From: JAWLCG01 sp041687295
GTDB taxonomy: Bacteria; Planctomycetota; Phycisphaerae; SM23-33; FEN-1343
Length of the DNA stretch: 19,455 bases
Direction: 5' to 3'
Assembly: GCA_041687295.1 (NCBI GenBank)
Contig: JAWLCG010000048.1
Span: 1 to 19,455, forward strand
Within the stretch, counting starts at the first letter, position 1, and each line of letters starts with the position of its first letter. Below the pieces are notes generated by a model. It saw only the letters and a program-made list of their open reading frames with translations. It made no database searches and was not told the DNA's origin. The position numbers and the translations under genes are program-made. This document shows, one piece after another, positions 1 through 6,106 of this stretch.

Positions 1-78
1 ATAATCCAGGGGGTTGAAGACTTCCTGCGGCGGCAGCTCGCCTTCGGAAGAGCAGCACCGCCCGCCGCACTCGTGCAC
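1..78 (-). CDS. Partial cysteine-rich ORF running off the left edge
   Basis: Reading leftward from a GTG at 78-76, an open frame continues without a stop to the window edge and gives 26 residues, beginning MHECGGRCC. It contains three cysteines in its first nine residues (C4, C8, C9). It lies in the same frame as the sigma-54 regulator and begins only nine bases after that gene's TAG stop (87-85). A weak purine-rich stretch (AGTAGGG) precedes the GTG. Small cysteine-rich proteins are common companions of NifX/DUF5320 genes, which fits the neighbourhood, but I do not recognise this one. It could also be the meaningless in-frame read-through of a GC-rich 3' flank. Only sequence to the left can settle it. 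Confidence 0.35.
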   Translation of the reverse strand, partial: MHECGGRCCSSEGELPPQEVFNPLDY

Positions 79-84
79 AATGCC

Positions 85-1455
85 CTACTGTCTCCGCTGG
101 CCCCGGCCGTCGGCGTCGGGTACCTCGAGGCCGAGCCCCTGGATCTTGCGGTAGAGGGTGCTGGTGCTGATGCCCAGGTCCTGGGCCGCCAGCTTGCGGT
201 TGCCGTTCCGGCGGTGCAGCGCCTCGGTGATGAAGACCCGCTCCACGGCCTCCAGGCTCATCGGCTGTCCATCCGGAACGCCCCGCCCGGCCGATGGCCG
301 AAGCTCCGGCGGCAGGTGAACCAACTCGATCATCTCGCCCCGGCAAAGCACGAAGGCCTGCTCGATAATGTTCTCGAGCTCCCGAACGTTGCCCGGGTAG
401 TCGTGCTCCATCAGGCGGGCCAGCACCTCGTCCGACACGCCGGCGATCTGCCGGTCCTGGAGGCGGTTGAACCTGGCGATGAGATGGTTGACCAGCAAGG
501 GGATATCCTCACGACGTCTCTCCAGTCCCGGCAGCGTCAGGTGGACGACGCGGATGCGGTAGTAGAGGTCCTCTCGGAACTCCCCCGAGCGGATCAGCCT
601 GGCCAGGTCCCGGTTGGTGGCGGCGATGACGCGTACGTCCACGGGGCGGGGCCTGACGCTGCCCAGCGGCTCGACCACGCGCTCCTGCAGCACCCGCAGG
701 AGGCGTACCTGCATGGCCGGGGAGACATCTCCGATCTCGTCCAGGAAAATCGTTCCGCCCTCGGCCAGCTGGAACCGGCCCGGCTTGTCGCGTTTGGCAT
801 CCGTGAACGCGCCGGCAGTGTGGCCGAACAGCTCGCTCTCAAGCAGCGTGTCGGGCAGGGCGGCACAGTTGACGGCCACGAGAGGCTTCTTCCTCCGCGG
901 CGAGAGGTTGTGAATCGCCCGGGCGAAGAGCTCCTTGCCCGTGCCGCTGGGCCCCTCGATCAGAACGGTGCTCTGGCTGTCGGCGATCTGGGGCAGGACC
1001 TCGAACAGGCGGACCATGGCCGGGCTTCGGCCCACGATGTCCTCGAAGCTGTAGCGGGCATGAAGCTCTTTCTGGAGCTGTTCGACCTGCGTGAGGTCCT
1101 GGAAGGTCTCAACCCCTCCGACAATCTGGCCGCCCCTGTCCCTCAGCAGGGCTGTGGCGATGCGGATCGGCACACGGCGGCCGTTCTCGTTGATGATATG
1201 GGCGGTTGCGTTGACGATGGGGCTGCCGCTGTCCATCGTGCGCCGCAGGGCGCAGTTCCTCTCGCAAATGTTCGCCCGGAACACATCGCAGCACGAGTTG
1301 CCGATGGCCTGCTCCCGGGACACACCGGTGATCCGTTCGGCCGCCCTGTTGAAGGCGGTGATCCGCCAGTCACGGTCCACAGTGAACACGCCCTCGTTGA
1401 TCGAGTCGAGGATCGTCCCGGCCCGCTCGAACCCGTCGTTCGCCTGCTTCGTCAT
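85..1455 (-). CDS. Sigma-54-dependent activator with cysteine-bearing PAS domain (Fis family)
   Basis: A 456-residue bacterial enhancer-binding protein that would use ATP hydrolysis to remodel RNA polymerase bound to sigma-54. Residues about 10-125 form a PAS sensor. It has a cysteine cluster at C55, C56, C64 and C68, suited to redox or metal sensing. Residues about 138-380 are the AAA+ domain, with Walker A GPSGTGKE (168-175), Walker B GTIFLDE (234-240), a sigma-54 contact loop reading GAFTDA (215-220) instead of GAFTGA, and the PGNVREL box (354-360). Residues about 400-442 hold a Fis-type helix-turn-helix. There is no response-regulator receiver domain, so the signal is probably read directly by the PAS domain. 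The ATG is preceded by GGAAGGG. The gene is divergent from the NifX-type operon, and a sigma-54 promoter faces that operon, so it is very likely its activator. Confidence 0.95.
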   Translation of the reverse strand: MTKQANDGFERAGTILDSINEGVFTVDRDWRITAFNRAAERITGVSREQAIGNSCCDVFRANICERNCALRRTMDSGSPIVNATAHIINENGRRVPIRIATALLRDRGGQIVGGVETFQDLTQVEQLQKELHARYSFEDIVGRSPAMVRLFEVLPQIADSQSTVLIEGPSGTGKELFARAIHNLSPRRKKPLVAVNCAALPDTLLESELFGHTAGAFTDAKRDKPGRFQLAEGGTIFLDEIGDVSPAMQVRLLRVLQERVVEPLGSVRPRPVDVRVIAATNRDLARLIRSGEFREDLYYRIRVVHLTLPGLERRREDIPLLVNHLIARFNRLQDRQIAGVSDEVLARLMEHDYPGNVRELENIIEQAFVLCRGEMIELVHLPPELRPSAGRGVPDGQPMSLEAVERVFITEALHRRNGNRKLAAQDLGISTSTLYRKIQGLGLEVPDADGRGQRRQ

Positions 1456-1494
1456 GGCCTGCCCTTCCTTCGGCTTCAGAGTCTGTAGTCGTGC

Positions 1495-1524
1495 AGTATG
1501 ACGTCATGCCGCCGGCACAATCAA
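1495..1524 (-). promoter_or_regulatory. Possible sigma-70 promoter of the regulator with overlapping palindrome
   Basis: On the minus strand, TTGATT (1524-1519) and CATACT (1500-1495) are separated by 18 bp, each matching four of six consensus bases. The 10-bp palindrome ATGACGTCAT (1498-1507) overlaps the -10 box and spacer, where a bound protein could repress or autoregulate the gene. A second small inverted repeat, AATCA (1523-1527) and TGATT (1535-1539), lies just upstream. The match is weak and rests on inspection only. Confidence 0.3.
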
Positions 1525-1612
1525 TCATTTTGGCTGATTCTCCACGGGATGGCTGGCGAGGCCCAAGCCGCAACACCTGAATCTGCAGGGGTATAGTGAA
1601 ACGTGATCTGCG

Positions 1613-1628
1613 TGGCACGGCAGTTGAA
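1613..1628 (+). promoter_or_regulatory. Sigma-54 (-24/-12) promoter for the NifX/DUF5320 operon
   Basis: TGGCAC (1613-1618), five bases, then TTGAA (1624-1628) matches the sigma-54 consensus TGGCAC-N5-TTGCA with one mismatch, the C of the -12 GC. It points toward the NifX-type gene starting at 1644, in the intergenic region shared with a divergent sigma-54 activator. Standard spacing puts the transcription start near 1639, which would leave only about five bases of leader before the ATG at 1644. Confidence 0.7.
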
Positions 1629-1643
1629 TAGCTTCTCGATGAA

Positions 1644-2024
1644 ATGAAGGTCGCGATTCCCCATTGGCGAGGTCGAATCAGCCCCGTCTTCGACGTGGCG
1701 GGCAGCGTCCTGGTCATCGACGTGGCCGACGGCGTCGAGCAGGCCCGGCAGGACGTGGCCCTGGAAGCGGAGGAGCCGCGGGCGCGAGCGGAGCGCCTGG
1801 CCCAGACCGGGACGAACGTCCTGGTCTGCGGGGCGATCTCCTGGCCCATGGAGATGGCCCTGTCGGCCAAGGGCATCAAGGTGATCCCGCAGACCTGCGG
1901 AGAAGTGGAGCAGGTGCTGGCCGCCTTCATCGGCGGGCAGTTGGGGCAGGATGCCTTCCTGATGCCCGGCTGCTGTGGCCGGCGCCGCCGGTTCCGGGCC
2001 GGGCGGGGGCGTAGCCGGCAGTGA
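1644..2024 (+). CDS. NifX/NifB-C-terminal-type iron-molybdenum cofactor-binding domain protein
   Basis: A 126-residue protein of the dinitrogenase iron-molybdenum cofactor biosynthesis family (NifX, NafY, NifB C-terminus). Members bind or carry metal clusters; stand-alone copies in anaerobes are mostly uncharacterised. The N-terminus MKVAIP followed by RISPVFD is the family's first strand and loop, which fixes the start at 1644 even though there is no clear Shine-Dalgarno sequence. Cysteines are at 62, 85, 110 and 111. The tail ends in a GCC followed by an Arg-rich stretch (from about 113) that may be flexible. It is the first gene after the sigma-54 promoter. No nitrogenase structural genes are visible, so a role in nitrogen fixation is not implied. 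Confidence 0.85.
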   Translation: MKVAIPHWRGRISPVFDVAGSVLVIDVADGVEQARQDVALEAEEPRARAERLAQTGTNVLVCGAISWPMEMALSAKGIKVIPQTCGEVEQVLAAFIGGQLGQDAFLMPGCCGRRRRFRAGRGRSRQ

Positions 2025-2094
2025 ACAGAGCGATTCCAGAGATCCACGGGAGGCCTGGAAGGCCCGGTCGCCCGGTGGGCAGGAGGTCAGCACG

Positions 2095-2289
2095 ATGCCA
2101 AGAGGCGATGGAACAGGCCCGCCCGGTGGTGGCGGGCGCGGACGTGGCAGGATGGGCGGCCCGCTGGCGGCCGGCCCGGGCGGCCAATGCGTATGTCCAC
2201 AGTGTGGTCACAAGGTGCCCCATGCAGCGGGCCAGCCCTGCAGCCAGAGGACCTGCCCCAAGTGCGGCGCAACGATGACCAGGGGCTGA
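2095..2289 (+). CDS. Small Gly-rich zinc-ribbon-like protein
   Basis: A 64-residue protein with a DUF5320-like N-terminus (MPRGDGTGP), a Gly/Arg-rich linker (10-30) and a C-terminal metal-binding knuckle: C32, C34, C37, C49, C54 and C57, the last two as CPKCG. It probably binds zinc or an iron-sulfur centre. The start at 2095 is fixed by a perfect AGGAGGT (2081-2087) at good spacing and by the shared MPxGDGTGP opening of the next gene. Its stop codon lies inside a hairpin (2282-2295). It sits between a NifX-type gene and a DUF5320 gene, a grouping I recall from anaerobic bacteria. The exact role is unknown. Confidence 0.75.
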   Translation: MPRGDGTGPPGGGGRGRGRMGGPLAAGPGGQCVCPQCGHKVPHAAGQPCSQRTCPKCGATMTRG

Positions 2290-2295
2290 AGCCCC
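2282..2295 (+). other. Intercistronic hairpin spanning a stop codon
   Basis: GGGGC, loop TGAA, GCCCC: a 5-bp GC stem that contains the zinc-ribbon gene's TGA in its loop and ends eight bases before the AAGGAG ribosome binding site of the next gene. There is no T-tract, so it is not an intrinsic terminator. It may tune mRNA stability or coupling between the two genes. Confidence 0.35.
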
Positions 2296-2315
2296 GCAAC
2301 ACAAGGAGTTCAGCA

Positions 2316-2705
2316 ATGCCAGGTGGTGACGGAACAGGCCCGGCTGGGCTGGGCCCGATGACGGGACGAGCCGCAGGCTTCTGCGCCGGGTATCCGGCTC
2401 CGGGGTACACCAACGGCGGCGGTCGAGGAGGGTTTGGGGGCCGAGGACGTGGCCGGGGCGGTGGCCGAGGCTGGCGCAACCGCTTCTACGCAACCGGTCT
2501 GACGGGCTGGCAGCGGACCATGATGGGCTGGCCCGCCTTCGGCGGCTGGATCGGCCCGGTAGCCCCATACGCAGCGCCCGTTGGCTCGGCCAACGCCGAG
2601 CAGCAGGTCAATGCGCTCAAGGGTCAGGCCGAGTATTTCGAGGACCTCCTCGATGGGATCCGCAAGCGGATTGACCAACTTGAGGCCGGGGTCGGCAAGA
2701 GCTGA
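2316..2705 (+). CDS. DUF5320-type Gly-rich protein with C-terminal coiled coil
   Basis: A 129-residue protein with the DUF5320 hallmark opening MPGGDGTGPAGLGPMTGR, then FCAG with its single cysteine C23. A Gly/Arg-rich stretch follows (34-53), then an aromatic segment (54-88) and an amphipathic helix at about 94-124 (QQVNALKGQAEYF...) that looks like a coiled coil. AAGGAG (2303-2308) precedes the ATG. DUF5320 proteins are typically encoded next to NifX-type proteins and ferredoxins in anaerobes; their function is not established. The helix resembles the tail of the NifX-type fusion protein downstream, suggesting the two may pair. Confidence 0.85.
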   Translation: MPGGDGTGPAGLGPMTGRAAGFCAGYPAPGYTNGGGRGGFGGRGRGRGGGRGWRNRFYATGLTGWQRTMMGWPAFGGWIGPVAPYAAPVGSANAEQQVNALKGQAEYFEDLLDGIRKRIDQLEAGVGKS

Positions 2706-2819
2706 CGCCGACTCCGTCGCCATTCCAACAGTCATCCCCAGGCCCTTGGGAACACCGGTGGCCCTGGAAGACAGCCTGCCGGGCCCGGAGCATCCCACTG
2801 TGCAAGGAAAGGTACAACC

Positions 2820-3485
2820 ATGAAGATCGCGATTACCGCCACAGCCCCTGACCTGGATGCGAGGATCGACCCCCGGTTCGGCCGGTGCCCGTGCTTCCTC
2901 ATCGTGGAGACGGACGATCTGAGCTTCGAGGCGATGGAGAATCCCAATCTCGCCCAGGGCAGCGGCGCGGGAATCCAGTCGGCCCAGTTGATGGCCGACA
3001 AGGGCGTTCAGCACGTCCTGACTGGCAACTGCGGGCCCAACGCGCACCAGACGCTCGCGGCGGCGAGAATCGTCGTATCGGTCGGCTGCTCCGGTTCGAT
3101 CCGCGAAGTGGTCGAGCAGTTCAAGGGCGGCCAACTGACGGCCGTCAGTGCCCCCAACGTCGAGAGCCACTTCGGGATGGGCGCCGAATCGTCCCCAGCG
3201 ATTGGCCAGCCATCTGCTGGAGCCTCTGGATTCGCTCCAGGCATGGGCGGCGGTCGAGGCATGGGTGGCGGTAGAGGAATGGGCATGGGCGGTGGCCGCG
3301 GCATGGGACGGGGGATGGGCCGTCGCTCCGAGCCGTCTGGCGACTATGCCCCCAGCCAGCCGCCCTCGCCTACCGGCGCGGAGCAGGAACTTTCGGCCCT
3401 TAAGCAGCAGGCCGAGTCCATGGGCCAGCAGATGAGGCAGATTCAGCAGCGGATCCAGGAACTGGAGAGGCAGACGAAGCAGTAG
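2820..3485 (+). CDS. NifX-type domain fused to Gly-Met-rich linker and DUF5320-like coiled coil
   Basis: A 221-residue protein. Residues 1-115 are a NifX-type cofactor-binding domain (MKIAITA..., DPRFGRC with C23 and C25, NCGPNA around C71, VGCSGS around C90). Residues 136-168 are a low-complexity Gly-Met-Arg segment built of repeated GGGRGMG units. Residues about 186-219 form a Gln/Glu-rich coiled coil (LSALKQQAES...) that parallels the C-terminus of the DUF5320 protein just upstream. The start has GGAAAGG ahead of it. This is a second, longer paralogue of the NifX-type protein at 1644 and probably has a related but separate cluster-handling role. The repeated segment is the kind of sequence that varies in length between strains. 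Confidence 0.85.
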   Translation: MKIAITATAPDLDARIDPRFGRCPCFLIVETDDLSFEAMENPNLAQGSGAGIQSAQLMADKGVQHVLTGNCGPNAHQTLAAARIVVSVGCSGSIREVVEQFKGGQLTAVSAPNVESHFGMGAESSPAIGQPSAGASGFAPGMGGGRGMGGGRGMGMGGGRGMGRGMGRRSEPSGDYAPSQPPSPTGAEQELSALKQQAESMGQQMRQIQQRIQELERQTKQ

Positions 3486-3544
3486 GCCCGCCGGCTGAGC
3501 CGAGCCAGTGTCATCCGCGGCAGATCCAGAAAGGAAGCAGTTCG

Positions 3545-3718
3545 ATGGTTGCGAAGGTGGACAAGGAGCTTTGCATGGGCTGTGGCGTCTGCGTCGAGTC
3601 GTGTCCCGTGGATGCGATTGCTATCAGGGACGACGTGGCTGAGGTCGATGCGAGCAAGTGTGCCGGTTGCGGGGCCTGCGTCGGCGAGTGTCCGACAGAG
3701 GCAATCAGCCTGGAGTAG
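3545..3718 (+). CDS. 2[4Fe-4S] ferredoxin
   Basis: A 57-residue ferredoxin with two classical cluster motifs: C10-x2-C13-x2-C16-x3-C20-P and C39-x2-C42-x2-C45-x3-C49-P. It should hold two low-potential [4Fe-4S] clusters and carry electrons in the cytoplasm. AAGGAAG at 3531-3537 precedes the ATG, and the stop is TAG at 3716-3718, six bases before panD. It lies directly behind the NifX/DUF5320 genes and could supply electrons to, or receive clusters from, that module. Its short length makes it easy to miss. Confidence 0.93.
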   Translation: MVAKVDKELCMGCGVCVESCPVDAIAIRDDVAEVDASKCAGCGACVGECPTEAISLE

Positions 3719-3724
3719 CCCCGC

Positions 3725-4078
3725 ATGAACCGAATCATGCTCAAGTCCAAACTACACCGCGTCCGCCTGACCGGCACGGAGCTTGGCTACGAGGGCAGCA
3801 TCAGCATCGACCGTGAGCTGCTCAAGGCGGCTGACATACTGCCCGGCGAGCAGGTGCACGTCCTGAACGTGAACAACGGGTCACGAATCGTGACGTACGC
3901 GATCGAGGCGCCACCGCGGACGGGGACGGTCATGCTGAATGGGCCTGCCGCCCGAACCGGCCAGGTGGGCGACGAGGTGATCGTGATCTCCTATTGCGAG
4001 TTCGAGGATGGAGAAGCGCGTGCCTATCACCCACGCGTCGTTCTGATGGACTCAGCCAACCGACCCAAGGAGCCCTGA
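3725..4078 (+). CDS. panD: Aspartate 1-decarboxylase (pyruvoyl enzyme)
   Basis: A 117-residue proenzyme that decarboxylates L-aspartate to beta-alanine for pantothenate and CoA synthesis. It self-cleaves between G24 and S25 in YEGSISID to make the pyruvoyl cofactor on S25. The N-terminus MNRIMLKSKLHRV aligns with known PanD starts, so 3725 is preferred over the internal ATG. The segment RIVTYAIEA, then TGTVMLNGPAAR and GDEVIVISYCEF, is the family signature. No panB or panC is nearby, so it is separated from its usual partners. It sits between the ferredoxin (6 nt gap) and deformylase (6 nt gap), indicating co-transcription. Confidence 0.95.
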   Translation: MNRIMLKSKLHRVRLTGTELGYEGSISIDRELLKAADILPGEQVHVLNVNNGSRIVTYAIEAPPRTGTVMLNGPAARTGQVGDEVIVISYCEFEDGEARAYHPRVVLMDSANRPKEP

Positions 4079-4084
4079 CACGCG

Positions 4085-4612
4085 ATGGCTCGCAACCCCA
4101 TCAGCCCCAGACCGCCGGAACCAGGTGAAACGCATGCAGGAGAGCCTCTGGCCCTCCGGCGGCACCCAGATCCGGTGCTTCGCACCCCGTGCGAGCCCGT
4201 GGACTGCTTTGACAGCTGGTTGGCGGGCCTGTGCGAGGAAATGCTGGCGCTGATGCGGCTGCACCAGGGCATCGGGCTGGCTGGACCCCAGGTCGGCCTG
4301 CTCAAGCGCGTACTCGTTGCCGAGGTGCAAGGGCGAACCCTCTGTCTGGCCAACCCGGTCATCCGGACGCACGCCGGACGGACCCGCATGGTCGAGGGAT
4401 GCCTCAGTCTGCCCGGGATCCACGCGGAACTGGACAGGGCGCTCCACGTGGAAGTGCGCGGGTACGATCCGCACGGGAAGGTGCAGGAGTTCGCCGTGCA
4501 GGGCCTGTGGGCCCGGGTCATGCAGCACGAGATCGACCACCTTGACGGCGTTCTCCTGCTGGACCGCGTGCTACCCGGCGTTCGCCGCCGTAGCGAGGCC
4601 AGCGAGCCATGA
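4085..4612 (+). CDS. def: Peptide deformylase
   Basis: A 175-residue metalloenzyme that removes the N-formyl group from nascent proteins. All three motifs are present: GIGLAGPQV (62-70), EGCLSLPG (104-111, metal ligand C106) and QHEIDHLDG (147-155, ligands H148 and H152, catalytic E149). The N-terminus carries about 20 extra, Pro-rich residues before the usual RRHPDPVLR start. AAGGAG at 4067-4072 supports initiation at 4085. The stop overlaps the next gene's start (ATGA at 4609-4612), so the two are translationally coupled. Confidence 0.95.
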   Translation: MARNPISPRPPEPGETHAGEPLALRRHPDPVLRTPCEPVDCFDSWLAGLCEEMLALMRLHQGIGLAGPQVGLLKRVLVAEVQGRTLCLANPVIRTHAGRTRMVEGCLSLPGIHAELDRALHVEVRGYDPHGKVQEFAVQGLWARVMQHEIDHLDGVLLLDRVLPGVRRRSEASEP

Positions 4613-5205
4613 GACTATCCACCATTGCGAGGGAGTTGAAGGCCCACGCCCCCTTTACGGCGTTCGGCACCGCAACCGGAATCGTGCTGATGGCCCTGGT
4701 GGTCCACCTCCACCTGTCCAGGGAGATGTCTTCTACGCTCTTCTGGACGTTCCATCCCTTGCACGTGGTTCTCAGTGCACTGGTAACCGCCGGCATGTAT
4801 CGGCTTCACAGCGCCGGACGCCTCCTGCCAACGTTGGTAATTGGATACATCGGTGCAGTGGGTATCGCCACGCTCAGTGACAGCATCATTCCCTACATAG
4901 GCGAACTGCTGCTGGACCTGCCCAACCGGGGCATTCACCTCGGCGTGATCGAGAAGTGGTGGCTGGTGAACCCCCTTGCGTTCGCGGGGGTCGCCTTGGC
5001 ATATGCTCGGCCTGCAACCAAGGTGCCCCATGCCGCTCACGTGCTGCTGAGCACCTGGGCATCGCTGTTTCACATGATCATGGCCCTGGATTCGGAGCTC
5101 TCGCTGGCAACCGGGATCCTTGTGGCGGCGTTTCTGTTCCTGGCGGTGTGGGTGCCGTGCTGTACAAGCGATATTGTGTTTCCACTGCTGTTCGTCAAAG
5201 GATAG
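4609..5205 (+). CDS. Six-helix membrane protein of unknown function with His/Cys residues
   Basis: A 198-residue integral membrane protein with about six hydrophobic segments (roughly 14-33, 43-63, 72-93, 118-134, 142-160 and 164-184). Residues that could bind metal or heme sit at the helix edges: HLH (33-35), HPLH (49-52), HAAH (141-144), H155 and a CC pair at 184-185 followed by TSDIVFP. I do not recognise the family. It overlaps the deformylase stop by four bases and lies in the same operon as the ferredoxin and NifX-type genes. A metal transporter or a membrane redox protein are guesses; nothing in the sequence proves either. Confidence 0.7.
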   Translation: MRLSTIARELKAHAPFTAFGTATGIVLMALVVHLHLSREMSSTLFWTFHPLHVVLSALVTAGMYRLHSAGRLLPTLVIGYIGAVGIATLSDSIIPYIGELLLDLPNRGIHLGVIEKWWLVNPLAFAGVALAYARPATKVPHAAHVLLSTWASLFHMIMALDSELSLATGILVAAFLFLAVWVPCCTSDIVFPLLFVKG

Positions 5206-5220
5206 AAGGAGGGGCAGACC

Positions 5221-5364
5221 CTGGATCAGGATTTCGCATGGGAGCAGTTCTTCTGGCTCTGGCTTCGCGGCGGCTGGGCCGGACCGAGGCAAGAGTTACG
5301 CGGGCAGCAAGGACAGGCGATTCCGACGTACATGGAAGACGGTGGAGCATGGCTGAACGAATGA
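5221..5364 (+). CDS. Possible small Trp-rich protein with CTG start
   Basis: AGAAGGAGGGG at 5205-5215, a near-perfect ribosome binding site, is followed not by ATG/GTG/TTG but by CTG at 5221. The frame stays open for 47 residues, with aromatic-rich WEQFFWLWLRGGW near the start, and ends at TGA 5362-5364. That end overlaps the methyltransferase start (5349) in another frame, as coupled genes often do. CTG is a rare but real bacterial start. Alternatively the ribosome binding site belongs to an ATG at 5238, 23 bases away, that reads in the methyltransferase frame. Without conservation data this stays a weak call. Confidence 0.25.
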   Translation: MDQDFAWEQFFWLWLRGGWAGPRQELRGQQGQAIPTYMEDGGAWLNE

Positions 5365-6056
5365 CCCGCCAAGCCGGCAGTCTTTCCGACTTCGGGCCGC
5401 TGGCGCAGAGCTACGATCGGTGGTACGAGACCCCGGCCGGCCAGGCTCATGACCGGGTGCAGAAGGACGACGTGCAACGCCTTCTTCCGCCGCCATCGCC
5501 GAATCAGACGCTGCTGGACGTCGGCTGCGGAACGGGACACTGGAGCGGCTTTTTCGCGGAGATGGGCTATCGGGTGACCGGAGTCGACATTGCGCCTCAG
5601 ATGATCGAAGTGGCCCGGCCCGCGCTGCCAGAGTGCGTCTTCCAGGTGGCCGACCTCTACCAACTGCCATTCGGTGACGGGGCCTTCGACGTGGTGGCAG
5701 CCATGGCAGTATTGGAGTTCGTGCCAGACCCTACCGCGGCCATAGCCGAGATGGCCCGGTGTGTCCGCAAGGGTGGCCATCTCCTGGTCGGCACGCTCAA
5801 CCGGCTGGCACTGTTGAACCAGCACCGCGTTCTCAAGGGCAGGCGGCCCTACTCGTCAGCCCACATGCTGGCACCGAGCGAACTTCGAGAGCTGCTGGTC
5901 CCTTGGGGCCGGGTGCGGATAGCCGCATCATGCCCCCCAGGACAGGAACGTCGACCGCCGCTACCCAGACGCCTCACGGCGGGAATTGCCGGAAGCCGGC
6001 TCAGCCTGACCGGCCCCTTTTTAGTCGCGGACGTGCGAACGCAAACGTACAGGTAG
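5349..6056 (+). CDS. Class I SAM-dependent methyltransferase
   Basis: A 235-residue Rossmann-fold methyltransferase. Motif I is LLDVGCGTGHWS (55-66), followed by the ribose-binding acidic residue in VTGVDIAP (D80), then VADLYQLPF (100-108), FDVVAAMAVLEF (113-124) and the post-motif KGGHLLVGTLNR (141-152). The substrate is not predictable; the family covers small molecules, quinones and thiols. The start at 5349 has GGTGGAG close upstream; an upstream in-frame ATG at 5238 would add 37 low-quality residues. It is followed, 50 nt on, by a sulfur-amino-acid PLP enzyme, so methyl or sulfur metabolism is a reasonable but unproven theme. Confidence 0.88.
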   Translation: MAERMTRQAGSLSDFGPLAQSYDRWYETPAGQAHDRVQKDDVQRLLPPPSPNQTLLDVGCGTGHWSGFFAEMGYRVTGVDIAPQMIEVARPALPECVFQVADLYQLPFGDGAFDVVAAMAVLEFVPDPTAAIAEMARCVRKGGHLLVGTLNRLALLNQHRVLKGRRPYSSAHMLAPSELRELLVPWGRVRIAASCPPGQERRPPLPRRLTAGIAGSRLSLTGPFLVADVRTQTYR

Positions 6057-6106
6057 AGAGCATCCGGCCCCAGACCTGGCACCAGGAGAGAGGATCACAC
6101 AAGCCC

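Noticed and set aside
73..1488. Long plus-strand open frame opposite the sigma-54 regulator
   Set aside because: It is the complement of a gene with clear AAA+ motifs; the translation has no recognisable domain and arises from GC-rich codon use.
1644..3485. Nitrogen fixation locus
   Set aside because: Only NifX-type domains are present; no nifH, nifD, nifK, nifE, nifN or full-length nifB is in the window, and stand-alone copies are common in non-diazotrophs.
4956..5348. Long upstream extension of the methyltransferase
   Set aside because: It overlaps the membrane protein gene in another frame and is not methyltransferase-like; the fold begins after 5349.
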